The notes below the pieces were generated by a model. That model was not told the DNA's origin. It saw only the letters and a list, made by a program, of their open reading frames with translations, and did not search any database. Of a stretch of DNA of 64,000 nucleotides, positions 1 to 12,040 are shown in pieces; within the stretch, counting starts at the first letter, position 1; every line of letters begins with the position of its first letter. Source of the stretch: Campylorhamphus procurvoides (lineage: Eukaryota > Chordata > Aves > Passeriformes > Dendrocolaptidae); contig WBMV01002667.1 in NCBI GenBank assembly GCA_013396655.1, positions 792,675-856,674 on the forward strand, read 5' to 3'. Both the position numbers and the translations under genes were made by a program.

Positions 1-2409
1 GTGGGCCTGGCACTCAAAATATTCCATGGAATTGTATATGTGTACCCCTTTGCACATCGAAAAAACCCTGCCCAGCCCCATCCTCCATTGTCCAGCTGTG
101 GAGCAGGAGCAGCAGGACCAGGGTGGGTGCACCAATCAAACTCAGCTGTAAAGGCAGCTACTGGGATGGCAGAGAGTGGGACTATAAATGCCCTAAGCAG
201 AAGACAAGCTGTCCTTTGGTGTCTGTATGCTCTTGCTTTCTCTCTGTGTTGTTACAGCATGGATAAACCTTCCTTTCCATCACAAAGTGAAGTCTCCAAG
301 CCCGGGGAAACCTGTGTTTCCCTTTGAGTCTGCAGAGAATCAGCAGTAGAGAAGAAAGGCAGGAACATTTCTCAGAGTGAGCAATGAATGGGATGGACTC
401 CGGGCACACCATGTCCCTGCTCTGCTGCAGAGAGCACCAGCCTCTCCCCTTGCACCTGCCCCTCGAGGACATCACAGCCCACCTGGACAGTGGCTGGGCT
501 GCTCCTGCAGTTTGGGAAAAGGCAGGAATGGGTCAGGAATGGGCAGAACCAGTAAGCAAAGTGGTGGTGGGATGGGGGCCAGGCACCAGGCACTGTGACC
601 AGGCAGGCATTCATGGCTCTGCTGAGTCTAATGACACTCATTGCAGAGGCAGCAGCGTGGGCATCCCTCACAAGGCACCAATCAATGAGTTTGCACTTAA
701 TTCTCTTTCCTTTTCAGACATGAGGACAACTTAAATTGAAATGTCACCTAGATTATTCAAATTTGATGTAATCTGCTTCCACATGTCAGACATGTTTTTT
801 CTTTCATGAGTTACTTTGCTCTTTCCTGAAGGAGCATTGCGAGATCTCATTAATGGGACTCTGCAGAGGTTGTGTTGGGATTTGGGCATACAGAGCTTAT
901 TGCTGGGGCTGGCAGCTCCTCCCCAACCTTCTCCGTTAAAAAGCTCTTTCAGAGCCGCTGGCAGAAGAGTTGGCAGCAGGGATTCCATGTCTCAGTGGAA
1001 AAGGCTTCCTGCAGAAGATGTGTAGGTTTAGGGGGAAAAAGGAGTCCTATCACATTTTTGCATTCCTGTGGCTGCTGAGGAGTTCCATTGCATTATTCAT
1101 CCTGGGAACTGGGTAAACCAGGAAAGTTAAAAAGAGGGGAAATTGCTGCTGTAAGTCGAGGTGTTTTAACATGCAAATGATGGTTTTTATTCCTAACAAT
1201 AGAACTGTTGGATTTTTAATTTTGCACCCTGTGTGCTGGGCTCACTGTGCAGACAAGGGAGTCCTACAGCTATGACTGGCATCTTCCCTATTTCCATTGC
1301 CACTGAGTAGCTACCAAAACCATGATAATTTCATAGACTTGCCCTCTTCTGCTGCATCTGTTGGAGCAGAGGAAAGGATCCTTACACGCAGGGAGTCACT
1401 TCTTGACCTGAGATATTGTCTCTGATACAAAATTCAGAGAACAGCAATTTCTACACCTGGAGATCTAATCAGGAGGGTTTAAATTATAGATTTTTTTTCA
1501 CAGAGCTGTGTTAAGTGCTCAGGGTAAAGGTGGTGGTGATCCATGGGATGGACAGTGTCTGGTCATGTCTGAGCTGCCCTTCCCACTCTCTGGGGAAGGT
1601 GGTAGCCAGGTCTCATGGCTGCACTCACCAGAGGTGTCTGTCGGTACATTTGACAGCTGGCTGGAACACCAAGGTGCTTGTGCAAGGGCAAAGGCATTTC
1701 AGAAGTTTAAAGGTACGTGATGACCCCGTCGCTTTGTCAGTGTGATGCTCCAGAGCTCTAAAAATAGAGTATCTCTGACCAAGGAGGGCTATTTTTGGAA
1801 AAGCTCGTTACTGCAGCCGATCCATGTTGTTACTGCAGCCCCTGCTCCAGCCTTCCCCTCATTTCCTTCTGCACGTAAATTTTGTGTAGTGCCCAGAAAG
1901 AGCTGGTGTGTGCCCTTGCAGAGTGGGACACAGGATGAAGAGCCTTCCTCCCTCCCAGGGACTGATATCCCACTTGGCAGAGCTGCGTCTGGAGGTCCAT
2001 GTCCCATCTGATGGGATCTGCAGCCCATTTGCCAGCCTTATCCAGCCCCCAGACCCTATGGTTTGGCTGAGGGAGCAAACAGGTGCTCACAAGCAGGTAG
2101 TGGGGCCAGGAGCAGGGAAGCACCAGGAGACAAAATTAATCATTGCTGCAGTGCAGGGAATCCTGATTTGAATCATTAGAAATGGGATCTCCGTGGTCCT
2201 GCACATGCTGAACTGAGGGGAACACACCCAGCAGGTTATTCACCAAAATTACTGCTCCAAACAGGCTTTGAGAGGGACTCCAGCTATAGGGGAGTGGGAG
2301 AAGTGATAAACTCCAGCTGGAAATATGCTTGGCAAGAGCAGGCATGTGAGGTGTATTTGTCTTTTTGTAAATGAAAAAAAACCCTACTCTCTTTGCTCTT
2401 GGCTGCCAG
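1..2409. other. Intergenic DNA, no gene seen
   Basis: Mixed-composition DNA with only short incidental open frames. The one notable block is at 1140-1230, where a POU octamer ATGCAAAT (1171-1178) sits in AT-rich sequence. Confidence 0.6.
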
Positions 2410-2516
2410 CAGACAGCTCCATGATCATGATGAAAACTACCTCAGACGGCTCTTACGAGTACTGAAATTAATACCTTTCCTCATTGGAAGTGGCACATCC
2501 AACTACTTCTTGAAAG
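2410..2516 (+). other. Exon-like open segment of unknown identity
   Basis: A pyrimidine-rich tract ending CTGCCAG precedes 107 bp that are open in one frame and followed by AAAG|GTGAAC, a fair donor. The frame reads HDHDENYLRRLLRVLKLIPF onward, without repeats or low complexity. I do not recognise the peptide. It may be a lone coding or lncRNA exon, a conserved non-coding block, or chance. Confidence 0.25.
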
Positions 2517-5500
2517 GTGAACATTAATATTCTGATTTCAATTGTTAGACATGTGCTTTGGCCTCAGAGCAGCAGAGATGGGGGATGAGGGAGGAAAATG
2601 CAGCTCCGAGGTTGGGCACCTCAGCATCATCTTCAGAACATCAATGGGGAAACCACCTCTGATCCTGTTGGAAAGGTTCTGTTGTGACATTCCCACATCA
2701 TGTCACCTTCTTGGAGTGTTTCCAATGTGAGAAAAGGGGAAAGAAACCTTCCTAGGTGCAGACTCGTTATCTGTGGAATTTCAGGGTAATTTATACCTGA
2801 CATCTCGCTGCCTCTCTGGTAGGAAACTGTGTTGTTGGTTCTGCAGCTCTTGCAGCAGCTGTGTCAGAAATATTGAAATAAATTGTTCCAACTTCAGGTC
2901 CCTGCATGCTTTTATTGCTGATTTATCAATGCAGGCAAGGCATGAACTACACTGGCACGAGGAGGAGGCGTGACTGCCCACAACATCACTGAGAAGGGGT
3001 TTGGAGTCTTAGCAGTCCCTGCTGCCCCTTTCAGGTATACAGCTGAATGCTCTGTGCCTTGAGTTTTCCTTGTTTTCTGGGGTTTTTTTAATCCCATTTT
3101 AACTGGGGACCCAACAAAAGCTTTTTATTTAAAAAAAAATAAAACAAACAAAATTAATGAGCAGTGTCAGGGGAAGGAAAAAGCATTTTCTGGCTGGAGC
3201 CCTTGGCACAGGCAGGAGTTTGCTGCTCCTCTTGGAGGGTGTTTAGCCCATAGTGAGCTGCCAGCAGAGGAAGTCAAGTGAGAACCAAGTGCCTGGAAGC
3301 AGAGTTCACTGCAGCCACCCTCTGCTCGGCTCCTGGAGTGCCTCAGCCCCAGCCACAGGTCCTCAATGCTTGTGCCCAGACTAAATGGCTTTTGGAGCTG
3401 TGTCTCATTTGTCAGCGAGACCAATCAAGCTGTTGCTGGGACTGACAGTGTCCCAGCTGCTCTTCATGGCCAGTCAGGCTTGTGGGCATCCCCAGCTTGA
3501 GGGTGAGTGCCAGCCCTGGGGCCAACACTGCAGAGATCATTGCTGTGTCACCAGTGAAACCTTCCCTAAAGACCCACCTGGAGCTGGCCCGAGGTTACAG
3601 TGGGGCCAAGTATCCTAGGGCCAGCTGTTGTGCCCCAGTCTACATTTCCAGGAATCCCCCAGAGCATCCTGCACTCTCTCCCCACTCCCTGGAAGCTGTT
3701 CTGGCTGGAACTGGTCAGTGCCAATGTTTGCCAGCATGGAGGCAAGGCTGCTGATGCCATGGGAGGCTCACATGCACAAGCCACAAACCTGTGGGAGAAA
3801 TTTCACTAGTCTGGGAAATACCAGGATCTCTATTAAACCTTGGAGTTTTCCAGTTCCTCTGGAAAACCAGCTTTACTCAAAGCAAACACTGGTAGGGGCT
3901 CATACATTGGAGGAGGGTGGGGTGGGCTACAGGTGGAGTGCGAGCTGGTAAATCTCCAGCTCCTGTTTATACAGAGCAGCTCCTGATGTAAACTTCCTTT
4001 GCTTCCATTTCCCCCTGCACAGTCTGGGGCTTCATTTTGTTACCCTTGTGTCTGACTCTTTTTGGCCAGTGAATATTTTGGGGCTAGTTGACACCTCTTG
4101 CTGATGGGGAACTGGTCCATCTGAATGTCGAGTCTTGCCTTGCCTGTGAGCATCCTCAGTGCTCCTTGTGCACCTGTATTCTTCCTCTCTTTCTCCATGT
4201 GTCATCCAGCTCTCTAGAGACATCAGCTAGTCTTTCCTAGTCCACATGGGTCAATGTTCTTGCATGTTTAGCAATGCTGCTTTTAAGTAGAACTTTCAGA
4301 ATTCAGCCCAAAGTTTTGGGTATGAACATAGTTTAGTGCTTCGGCATGAAGTGAGGAACCCACATGGAGACATTTAATGCCCTACAGGGATTATTAGATA
4401 CAAAATGCATTGGAAAGAAAGCGTGCCATAAATCCCAGCCTTTCCATAAGCTCTAAATCTGTTACACGTTAGACCGTAGTCTTCTAAAACAAAAGTGACT
4501 GCACCAAATAGAGACTGTTATTGTTTAAATATTTCTACTGGGAAATGCTGCCTGAAGAGCAAACACAATAGCTGCCCTGATGCAGGATTTATTGGAGGAA
4601 GTTGGCACCAGCCTGTTTGTGGGGAGCAGAATATGCTTGTAGAGATTATACCAGATTTACAGTGATTAATAATGGATTGGACATGGCAGACTTCAAAGGG
4701 TTCAGCTCTTGCATAGCTTGGGTTGAGCCGCAGTAATGTTGCAGATTCACTCCAGTGGTTCAAACGCTGCTTTCCCTTGGAGAGCAGGGATTTGGGCTGG
4801 ACAGCATCTGCCAAGCCCCACTCATCCCTGTAGCTTTGCACGAGCAGCACAACCAAGGCGGTAGCATGCCAATGTTGCCACCTGGCATGGCTGTGTTTGG
4901 AAACAGCCCAGCTCTGGGGAGTCCTGGCTGCCTCCAGTGCCCCAGATGTGCCCCACGGGAGGGATGGCATGAGACCCCTGACCCCCCAATTGCTGGGGGT
5001 GGTGGAGCCCTTAGTTACAGGAAGGATCTTCTCCAAGTCAGAGCAGGGAGCTCACCTGCCAGGAGGATGACCAGGGATTTTGTCATGAGGCAGAGGGATT
5101 AAGTGAGCTGGGGAATGTAGGACATCCCTCTGTCACAATGTGCACATGCAGACCTCGAGTTATTTTTAAAAACCTTCCAGACCACAGCGTGGCCATAACT
5201 TTTAGTATGAAAGCCTTGAAATCTGCTCCTTGCAGCAGGAGCTCCCTCTCCCACTTTGTCCCGAGGCTTCCTGCTGCCCTGAGGATGGCACTGCAAAGAG
5301 CAAGGCTCTGAGAACTAATCACAGTGGTGTTAATTGTGTGTTGGGATAAACACGCTCTCACCTGGACTCTGCCAAGCAGGTCAGTGATCCCTGTGAACAC
5401 ATCCAGCCCACTCGCTTCGCTTCTTCCCCCTCCCTGCCTGCTCGAGCCCTTGGAGCTTTGCCTGTGAAGGCAAGATCCCTCAGACATGCTGGGGAAATGC

Positions 5501-6777
5501 CAGGGATCCTCAGATGGATGTATTTCATAAGTGATAAGTGCTCTGGCATTAATCAAAGGTTATTGTGTGTGAGGGTTGGGAGACATCTCCAGCTAATGAA
5601 GATGTTTCCCCTGTATCAGCCATTATCTGGGAGACCGGAAGAGCTGCAGAGGCTTCGTCCTGCTCCAGGCAGGGCTGATGGGATTTGCACTGGTCCCAGT
5701 TGCCATGGAGAAAGTGTTGGATGGCTTTAATACATCTCTGTGAATTTCTCCCCAGAGTTTTCCTATGACAAGCTGGACTGGAGGTAGTGTATAAGGAGCT
5801 CTAATCTTCCAACTGTATGAAAAAATGATTGATGGAGCATGAGGGGCATAAACAGCTTATGGGCTCTGTCAGCATGTGGGGTGGTGTGATGTGTGCCAGG
5901 AGGGGCCAGCTGTGGTCCTGGGGTTCCCCAAGGGATGCTGCAATGTGTAGCCCTGAGCTGCCCCCAACCCTGCCCTGCCATCCATTCACCTATTTGCTTT
6001 TAAAGTTGCTGAAAATATGAATCATTCAAAAAAGCAAAGGAAAAGATACTCTCCAGGTCAGTGTTCCAGGCAGCCACTCACTCACCTGTCCAGGTAGTCG
6101 AGTGCTTGTTTTGGGACTTTCATCATCCTGCCATGCTGTAACTAAAGGATCATTGGAGGTGGACTATGATGGGATCAAGAAAACCTGAGTTGAAGGTTTT
6201 CAGGGAGAAAAGAGATGGCAGGAAGATTAGGAGCAGCAGATAGAGAAGGGCTGAGTGTCAAAATCTGCTGAGATATCTGGAACCTTCAGGAGTGAGCCCC
6301 AGCTGGCAGGTTTGGGAGATGTGTTTGGAAGCTGGCAGTCCTTCTGTCAGCACCAGCTCCTTCCTCTGCCTTTTGCCTTTTTAGTTTATTATTTTTACCC
6401 TGATTCTGTTCCAGCTGCTTTAGATTCTCCAAACATTTTCTCTTCAGCAGCTCATGGGCTTTTGAAATATGAAGTCCATCAATCACCAGCTGATGCCCCT
6501 CTGCTGCAGACCTTGCTCTGAACAACCTCTGCCACAGTGGAACAGTGCTGTGAGGGGCTGAGGGCCGTGGGAAGCTGCTGCCAAAGCCAAAAATCAGGTT
6601 ACCTGGCTCCTTGTTCTCTCCCTCTTTTGTTTTCCAGGGCTGTTGGTGGAATCCCTGTAAAAGCAGTCACTCACCAGAGGCTTCCCAAGCACTCATTGCA
6701 GAGGACGTTTCCCATGAAGTGCCGTAGAGAGGAGAGGCTGTGAGCGAAGTGTGTGCTTCAGGTGATGCGCTGGGGCT
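2517..6777. other. Intergenic DNA, no gene seen
   Basis: No repeat family, RNA gene or convincing exon recognised. AT-richer patches near 2870-2930, 3100-3160 and 4240-4520 are unremarkable. Confidence 0.6.
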
Positions 6778-6960
6778 AAAAAGTAATTAATTAGCAAGTT
6801 TATGGTGTTTTCCCATCTGAAATTAAAAACAAAAATTATGCAGAACATCTAAGGTAATTAGGAAGCTGCAAGCTAACAGCACACTTTTAAATGGGAGCTC
6901 TGGAAAACACGATGTTCAGCAGCAGATTTTTAATGGAACAGCTGATAAGGGCTGCTGCAT
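6778..6960. promoter_or_regulatory. Candidate conserved non-coding element
   Basis: AT-rich block with overlapping TAATTA cores at 6784-6793 and further TAATTA and TTTAATGG motifs, in a GC-richer background. Homeodomain-type binding is plausible; conservation is inferred from composition only. Confidence 0.35.
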
Positions 6961-9900
6961 TCACCCTTGTTTCTGGGACCGTTCCCCACACTTTATCCTT
7001 TCTTTATGGATTCCAGTCAGGCCACAGCAACCCTTGGCTATTCTTTTCTCCATGATCAGGTTTCCCGTTTCAAGTCTTTTGGCAAAGATGAGAACATTGG
7101 TCCATATTTTATGTGCTGAGTTTACTCAGAGTTTCTTCCCCTGGCATTTACAGCTGACCTCGGCACCTCACCCAGCCCCTGATGCTTTGGCTGTGCAGGA
7201 CGTTTCACCAATTTATTCAAGTGGAGAGCATAAAGCAGGTCATGCATATTAAATGTGAAGTTTTTCCTACAGTTGCTTGAATAATCTGAAAGAAAAACAT
7301 TTTAATGTATTTTTTCCTGTTTTTTTACCATGTACCAGCTGCTGCTTTTGGCAGGGCAGCTGCTCAGCGGGCGGCTGGCAGTGTGGATGCATTTCCCAGG
7401 GAGCAATGCCTGGTGTGCCAAGGGCATCCCCTCACTGCCGTGGTGGGGAACAGCTGAGGTGTGTGTTGACATCCCACTTTTCAGTGCCTCTCCCTTGGTG
7501 CTAAAAGCTGGAAATTGAGGCTTTATGTTATTTTTGCGTTCAGCCAGGTCTGCAATGCTGGCTGCATTGCCCAGTGTGCTGTTTCCCCCTTTGCTACCCT
7601 ATGCCAAACCCACCTGCATGAGGGTTGGAGAACTCTTCTCCTGGGTTTCATGCCTTTGGCATGGATTTCCAAAGGCTGGTTTAGGGAGCTGTAGACTGAG
7701 GAAGCAGCTTCCTGGCCAGTTCTGTGCTAGGTGGGGATGGGTGGGCTCTGCCCTGTAGCCCTGGGATGGCCAGTGGACATTCATTCAATCAGTTAAATGA
7801 TTTTAGAGAGAAACTGCTCTTTTTCTCATGTTTCTTAATGAGTTTCTGTATTTCCAACAGTTTCCCAGGGCGTGTGTTGAGCATAGAACCTCTCACAGAA
7901 TAAGGAGGGGATGAACAAGGAAAATGGTGCCAACACAAGGAGAACCACAGGAGCTGCAGAAGTAAAATTGTCCTTGCAAGAATGCCAGTGCCAACCCTGG
8001 CAGGGAGAGAAGGAGAAAAACATACAAACCTCTGTGGGAATGGTGCCTGTGTTGGAAATAACACCACAAAAGATCATGTTTGGGGGTGTTAGAGGTAAAA
8101 ACTCCACTTTATCAATGTCACACACACATGCTAGGCAGCGTCTGGTTGTGTTTATGCTGCTGCGTCTGTAGTTTTCTCTGTATTTTCTGTGTCTTTGCTT
8201 TCTACTGTGGTTTTCCTTCTGCCCCTCTCCTGCTGCTGTTGCCTGTCTGTTTCTTTGATTTTAGGCTGCTCTCTCCCACAGGAGATGGTGGGGAAGCTGC
8301 TGGGGCCAGTGGGTGCTGAATGAGCACCAGCAATGCAAGGGCCTGTACGCTGCTAGCTGGGCTTGGTGCCTGCAATCAATACAAGCTTGCCCAGGGTAAT
8401 TCTTTTTTTTTGTCTTTGGAACAGTTTATTTGGTTTTTAAAGTGCTTGTTTTATGGAGTTATTTCTCAAGCCTTGTCCGAGCCCGTTGTCACACTGGCAC
8501 TAAGTGGGTTTCAGGGCTATTAGCTAGTCAGCTTTGTCGTTTCTAGTTTATTTTTTGGTTGGCTCTGTATTTACAGTGAAGTGTAATTCTGTTTGGTTTT
8601 GCTGACTTGGGAATGAAGAGAAACATGTTGCCATCATCTGAAACCCCTTAAAAGGTCTTTGCCTCCCTGGTATGCCCCTGAGCTTTGTGGGATCAGCCTT
8701 TTGCACCCAAGCCCTTCTCCCCTGATTCCCCTTCATTGGGCTTGGGTGGCGATACTGGGGGACATGGGGATGTGAGGGTACAGGGATTCAGGGATGTAGA
8801 GATGCAGGGATGCTGTGTCCCCAAAGCCACACCAGCCCTGCTCTGCTCTAAGTCCCTCTAAAACAAGCAGTGAATTAAAGGATGGCCCAGGAGAGCGGGG
8901 GAGGGAAGAGAAATCCTGATCTTTCCAGATGACATTTACGCCTGCAGAAGGCCGATGTATTTTATCCACTGTCACATTTAAAAGGCACTGAATTCATTAT
9001 ACTGTTGAATAAATCATTTTTTAAAAAAATGTATTTATCCAGAGAAGAGCCACAGCTTTCTAGTCAAGAGCCGCTCCAGCTTGGATAAACTCTTCCGCCG
9101 TGGAAGCTTCCAGCTCTCCTCACTGGCAGCAGGTTTTTGGGTCTCACACTGCCCTGTGCTTGGGGACAAGGATGCAGGCTTTGCTTGGGAAAGCAGTTGA
9201 GGGCTGACAAGATGCTGATGTGCTCACACAACTCTGTCACAAAGGGTTAAGTTGCTGAGCTGGAGCTTGGTAAATCAGGCAGGAAAATAATCAGCTCCCA
9301 GGTGAAGTGAGGAGATGCTTGATGTTTTACAGCTTCTTTCATATACTTTACAGAAACTAATGGTTACACAAATAATACCTGGGGGATGATAACAGACTAT
9401 AAATAATTCAGGGTTCTTCAGCACAGATCTGCTGTGTGCAGGTGTGAGGAGTGCACAGCACCTTGGGATGACTCAGGTCCCAGGGGATTGTTGCATTCTC
9501 ACCATCCCACCGCTCTCTCAGTGGTGTCCCTGTCCTTCTCCCAGCCTTTCTGGACTGCCTCTGCTTTCTCCCCACCTACATCACTGGCTCCCCTGACCAT
9601 GGCCAGAGCTCTCATCATTTACTGATGGTTCTGGGAGAAGCCAGAGTCTTCTCATGTGTGCTGGGACCACACAACCAACTGGCCAAGCCCACCATCCTCC
9701 ACAGCGCTGTGCATAAGCTGCTTTGCCCCAGAGCCCTGGCTGGTACCTACATCTAAGCTGAGCATCTCAGAGAGCAACTGCCTCTGGCTGGCTGTGGGTC
9801 ACGCCAGGCTCTGCCCGCCTCTGCCAGCACTTTCCACAAGTACTGGCGGTTTTTTGAGAGCTGTTGTGTAGAATTCCCCAACCGAGGATGGAGAGGTTTC

Positions 9901-11334
9901 AGTTTATCTCTGCCACTAAATATTTTGACAGCCTCTCGTCTTGCAGCCCAGCACAGCATGACATGTTGTACGGTAACAGTCCCCTCAGCTCCCCGCCGAG
10001 CTCATCACGTGCTTCATGCCAGTACACCGCATGCTCCCAGTGCCAAAATGGACTGCAGTGGGCAGCCACAACCCTCCTGGGGGGAATTGCTCCCTCCTGA
10101 AATCCTGGAGATGGGAAGGGGGGCAAAGGAGGAAGGCACTCTGCCATCAGCTGCCTCAAAGAGGGGGATGGATGGCTGCTGAGGTGGGCTCAGCCTCCTT
10201 CCTCCCAAAGGATTCCCCAACACCAGGTCCCTCCCATCTACGTCTCTGGCTGTCTTATCAGTCATGAACATCTTGCTCTTAATGAGGATGCAACCAGGAA
10301 AGTTGGTGGCAGGACCCACAGCTCAATAAACCAGGAGAACAAAAACCTCCACTGCAATTTGGAAACGAGTTTTCCTCCAGCCCGTGTAGCAGGGAGGAAT
10401 TGATTTGTCTAATCTCTTATCTGTGACTATGAAATTGTATTTCCCTCTTAATAGCCCTACAAATGTTACAGATGGATAGTTTGGAAGACAGGCTGCCACT
10501 GGTAGGAATACTAAAAAGGATGTTGGGTTTTGCTTGCATTGGAGTGTGAAAACCACCATGTGGAATGCCAGGATCCATGCAGCCTTAACCCCACTCTTCA
10601 GGGACTCAGACATTTGCACCCCATTCCTGCTTAGCTCAGGCTGGGGAGTTTGAGGAGCTGTTTAATTTAGGCATCATGAAGCTGCCTTGTCCCTTCTCAC
10701 CTTGTGCTTGGACTGCACAGGAGAGGAGGTGGCAGTAGACCCACCTCTTGCTCTGTTCTTCCCAGTTTCCCATGTGGAAACCTTGTTTTCCCATGCTGGG
10801 ATGGCAACCAAGTGCCTCAGGCACTTAAACTCCCCATGGAGTGATGAACGGCACTTTCAGGGGGCAGAGAGGGCTTTGCCCTATGCAGCTCCATCAGCCA
10901 GGTTTCCCCATGACTTCACTTGAGAGTTCACAGGCACTGACATCCTCCAGATGCTTCAGGGTCTGGATTGCAGAAACGTGAGGTGACAATGTCCTTGTAC
11001 CCTTCTCTCCTGCACAGTGCCTGATGGACTGCCTTGGTCAGCAGCCTCTCCAGTGTGGCTGTGATGTGCTGATGTGAAGTGCCTCCAGCTCTGGCCATCC
11101 CCTCTGCTCCCAGTCTAGGAGAGCTTTCTGGGACCAAGCATCTGAGGTGGAGGAGAATGGGAATGCCACAAGCTCCTACCATTGAGCTGTTTGATGATGA
11201 ATTTGGAGCAGCCAAGGTGACCTTTCTGGGCGGTGACAAGGGCTGTGCCTGTCCCTGCACATCACTCGTGCCTGCCCAGACATTGAGCCCTTTGTCAAAG
11301 TCCCCGCTGCCATCGGGACACTCATCAACAAACC
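6961..11334. other. Intergenic DNA, no gene seen
   Basis: Contains a degenerate GGGAT-rich repeat (8751-8813) and an AT-rich block with TAAT/ATAAATAATT motifs at 9315-9425. Otherwise plain. Confidence 0.6.
8751..8813. repeat. Degenerate GGGAT/GATG short tandem repeat
   Basis: Repeating CAGGGATTCAGGGATGTAGA-like units of about 8-10 bp over some 60 bp, purine-rich and imperfect. Confidence 0.6.
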
Positions 11335-11580
11335 ATCATGGTATTTAAATGAGTCAGATTAATCACTTTATCATTCAAATACAGGTGGATTAATGCCATT
11401 GCTTAATACTCTGCTTAAGCAGCTGATTTTTTAAAAAAGCTCAGTAATTGAGGGAATTACTGGCAAAATTAGAAAAATTAACAGTTTATTTACTGCTTAT
11501 CATCAGAGCTGCCAGCCAAGAAAAAGTGGAATCAATAAGCTCTTATTGTAATCCTACACCCCTCTCCCCTCTAATAGCCC
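11335..11580. promoter_or_regulatory. Candidate conserved non-coding element with AP-1 site
   Basis: AT-rich, contains a perfect ATGAGTCA (11349-11356), TTAATC, GATTAATG and AATTACT motifs. Reads like a vertebrate developmental enhancer, though this is composition-based inference. Confidence 0.4.
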
Positions 11581-11754
11581 CTCTGGTAACACAAATCTGG
11601 GGTTTCTGCCCAGATTGCCATGGCCAAGACTGAGCAGGTAAGTGTGGAAATACACTGTCATGGCAAGAACCGAGCTCCATCTCCACATGTTTTGATATGG
11701 GGGATGTCATCTACTTTTCCAGCTCCTCTCATAAACAGGGAATGTGCCTGTCAG

Positions 11755-12040
11755 CAAGCAGAACCCGTAAAAGTTGAATAATATTTGTTGATTAATGTAG
11801 TCGATGGATTTCATATTTCCTTTAAAATAGTTGCTCCATATTTCTGTAAATTATTCATCCGGTTTATAAGGCAAAGCAAATATTTGTGAATAGATATGAA
11901 TTATGTGATTTATAAGAATGAAATATTCATGAGTCATTTTCATTATTCACCTCATCCTGGAATTGCTACATAAATCTGATCAAGCAAATAGATTTGGTGA
12001 ATCTCCGACTGAATTTGCGGGAATCGCGGGCGCTCTCTGG
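11755..12040. promoter_or_regulatory. Candidate conserved non-coding element with AP-1 site
   Basis: Long AT-rich block with many ATTA/TTCAT motifs and a second ATGAGTCA (11929-11936). Its right edge retains several CpGs (CTCCGAC, TTTGCGGG, AATCGCGG). Confidence 0.42.
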
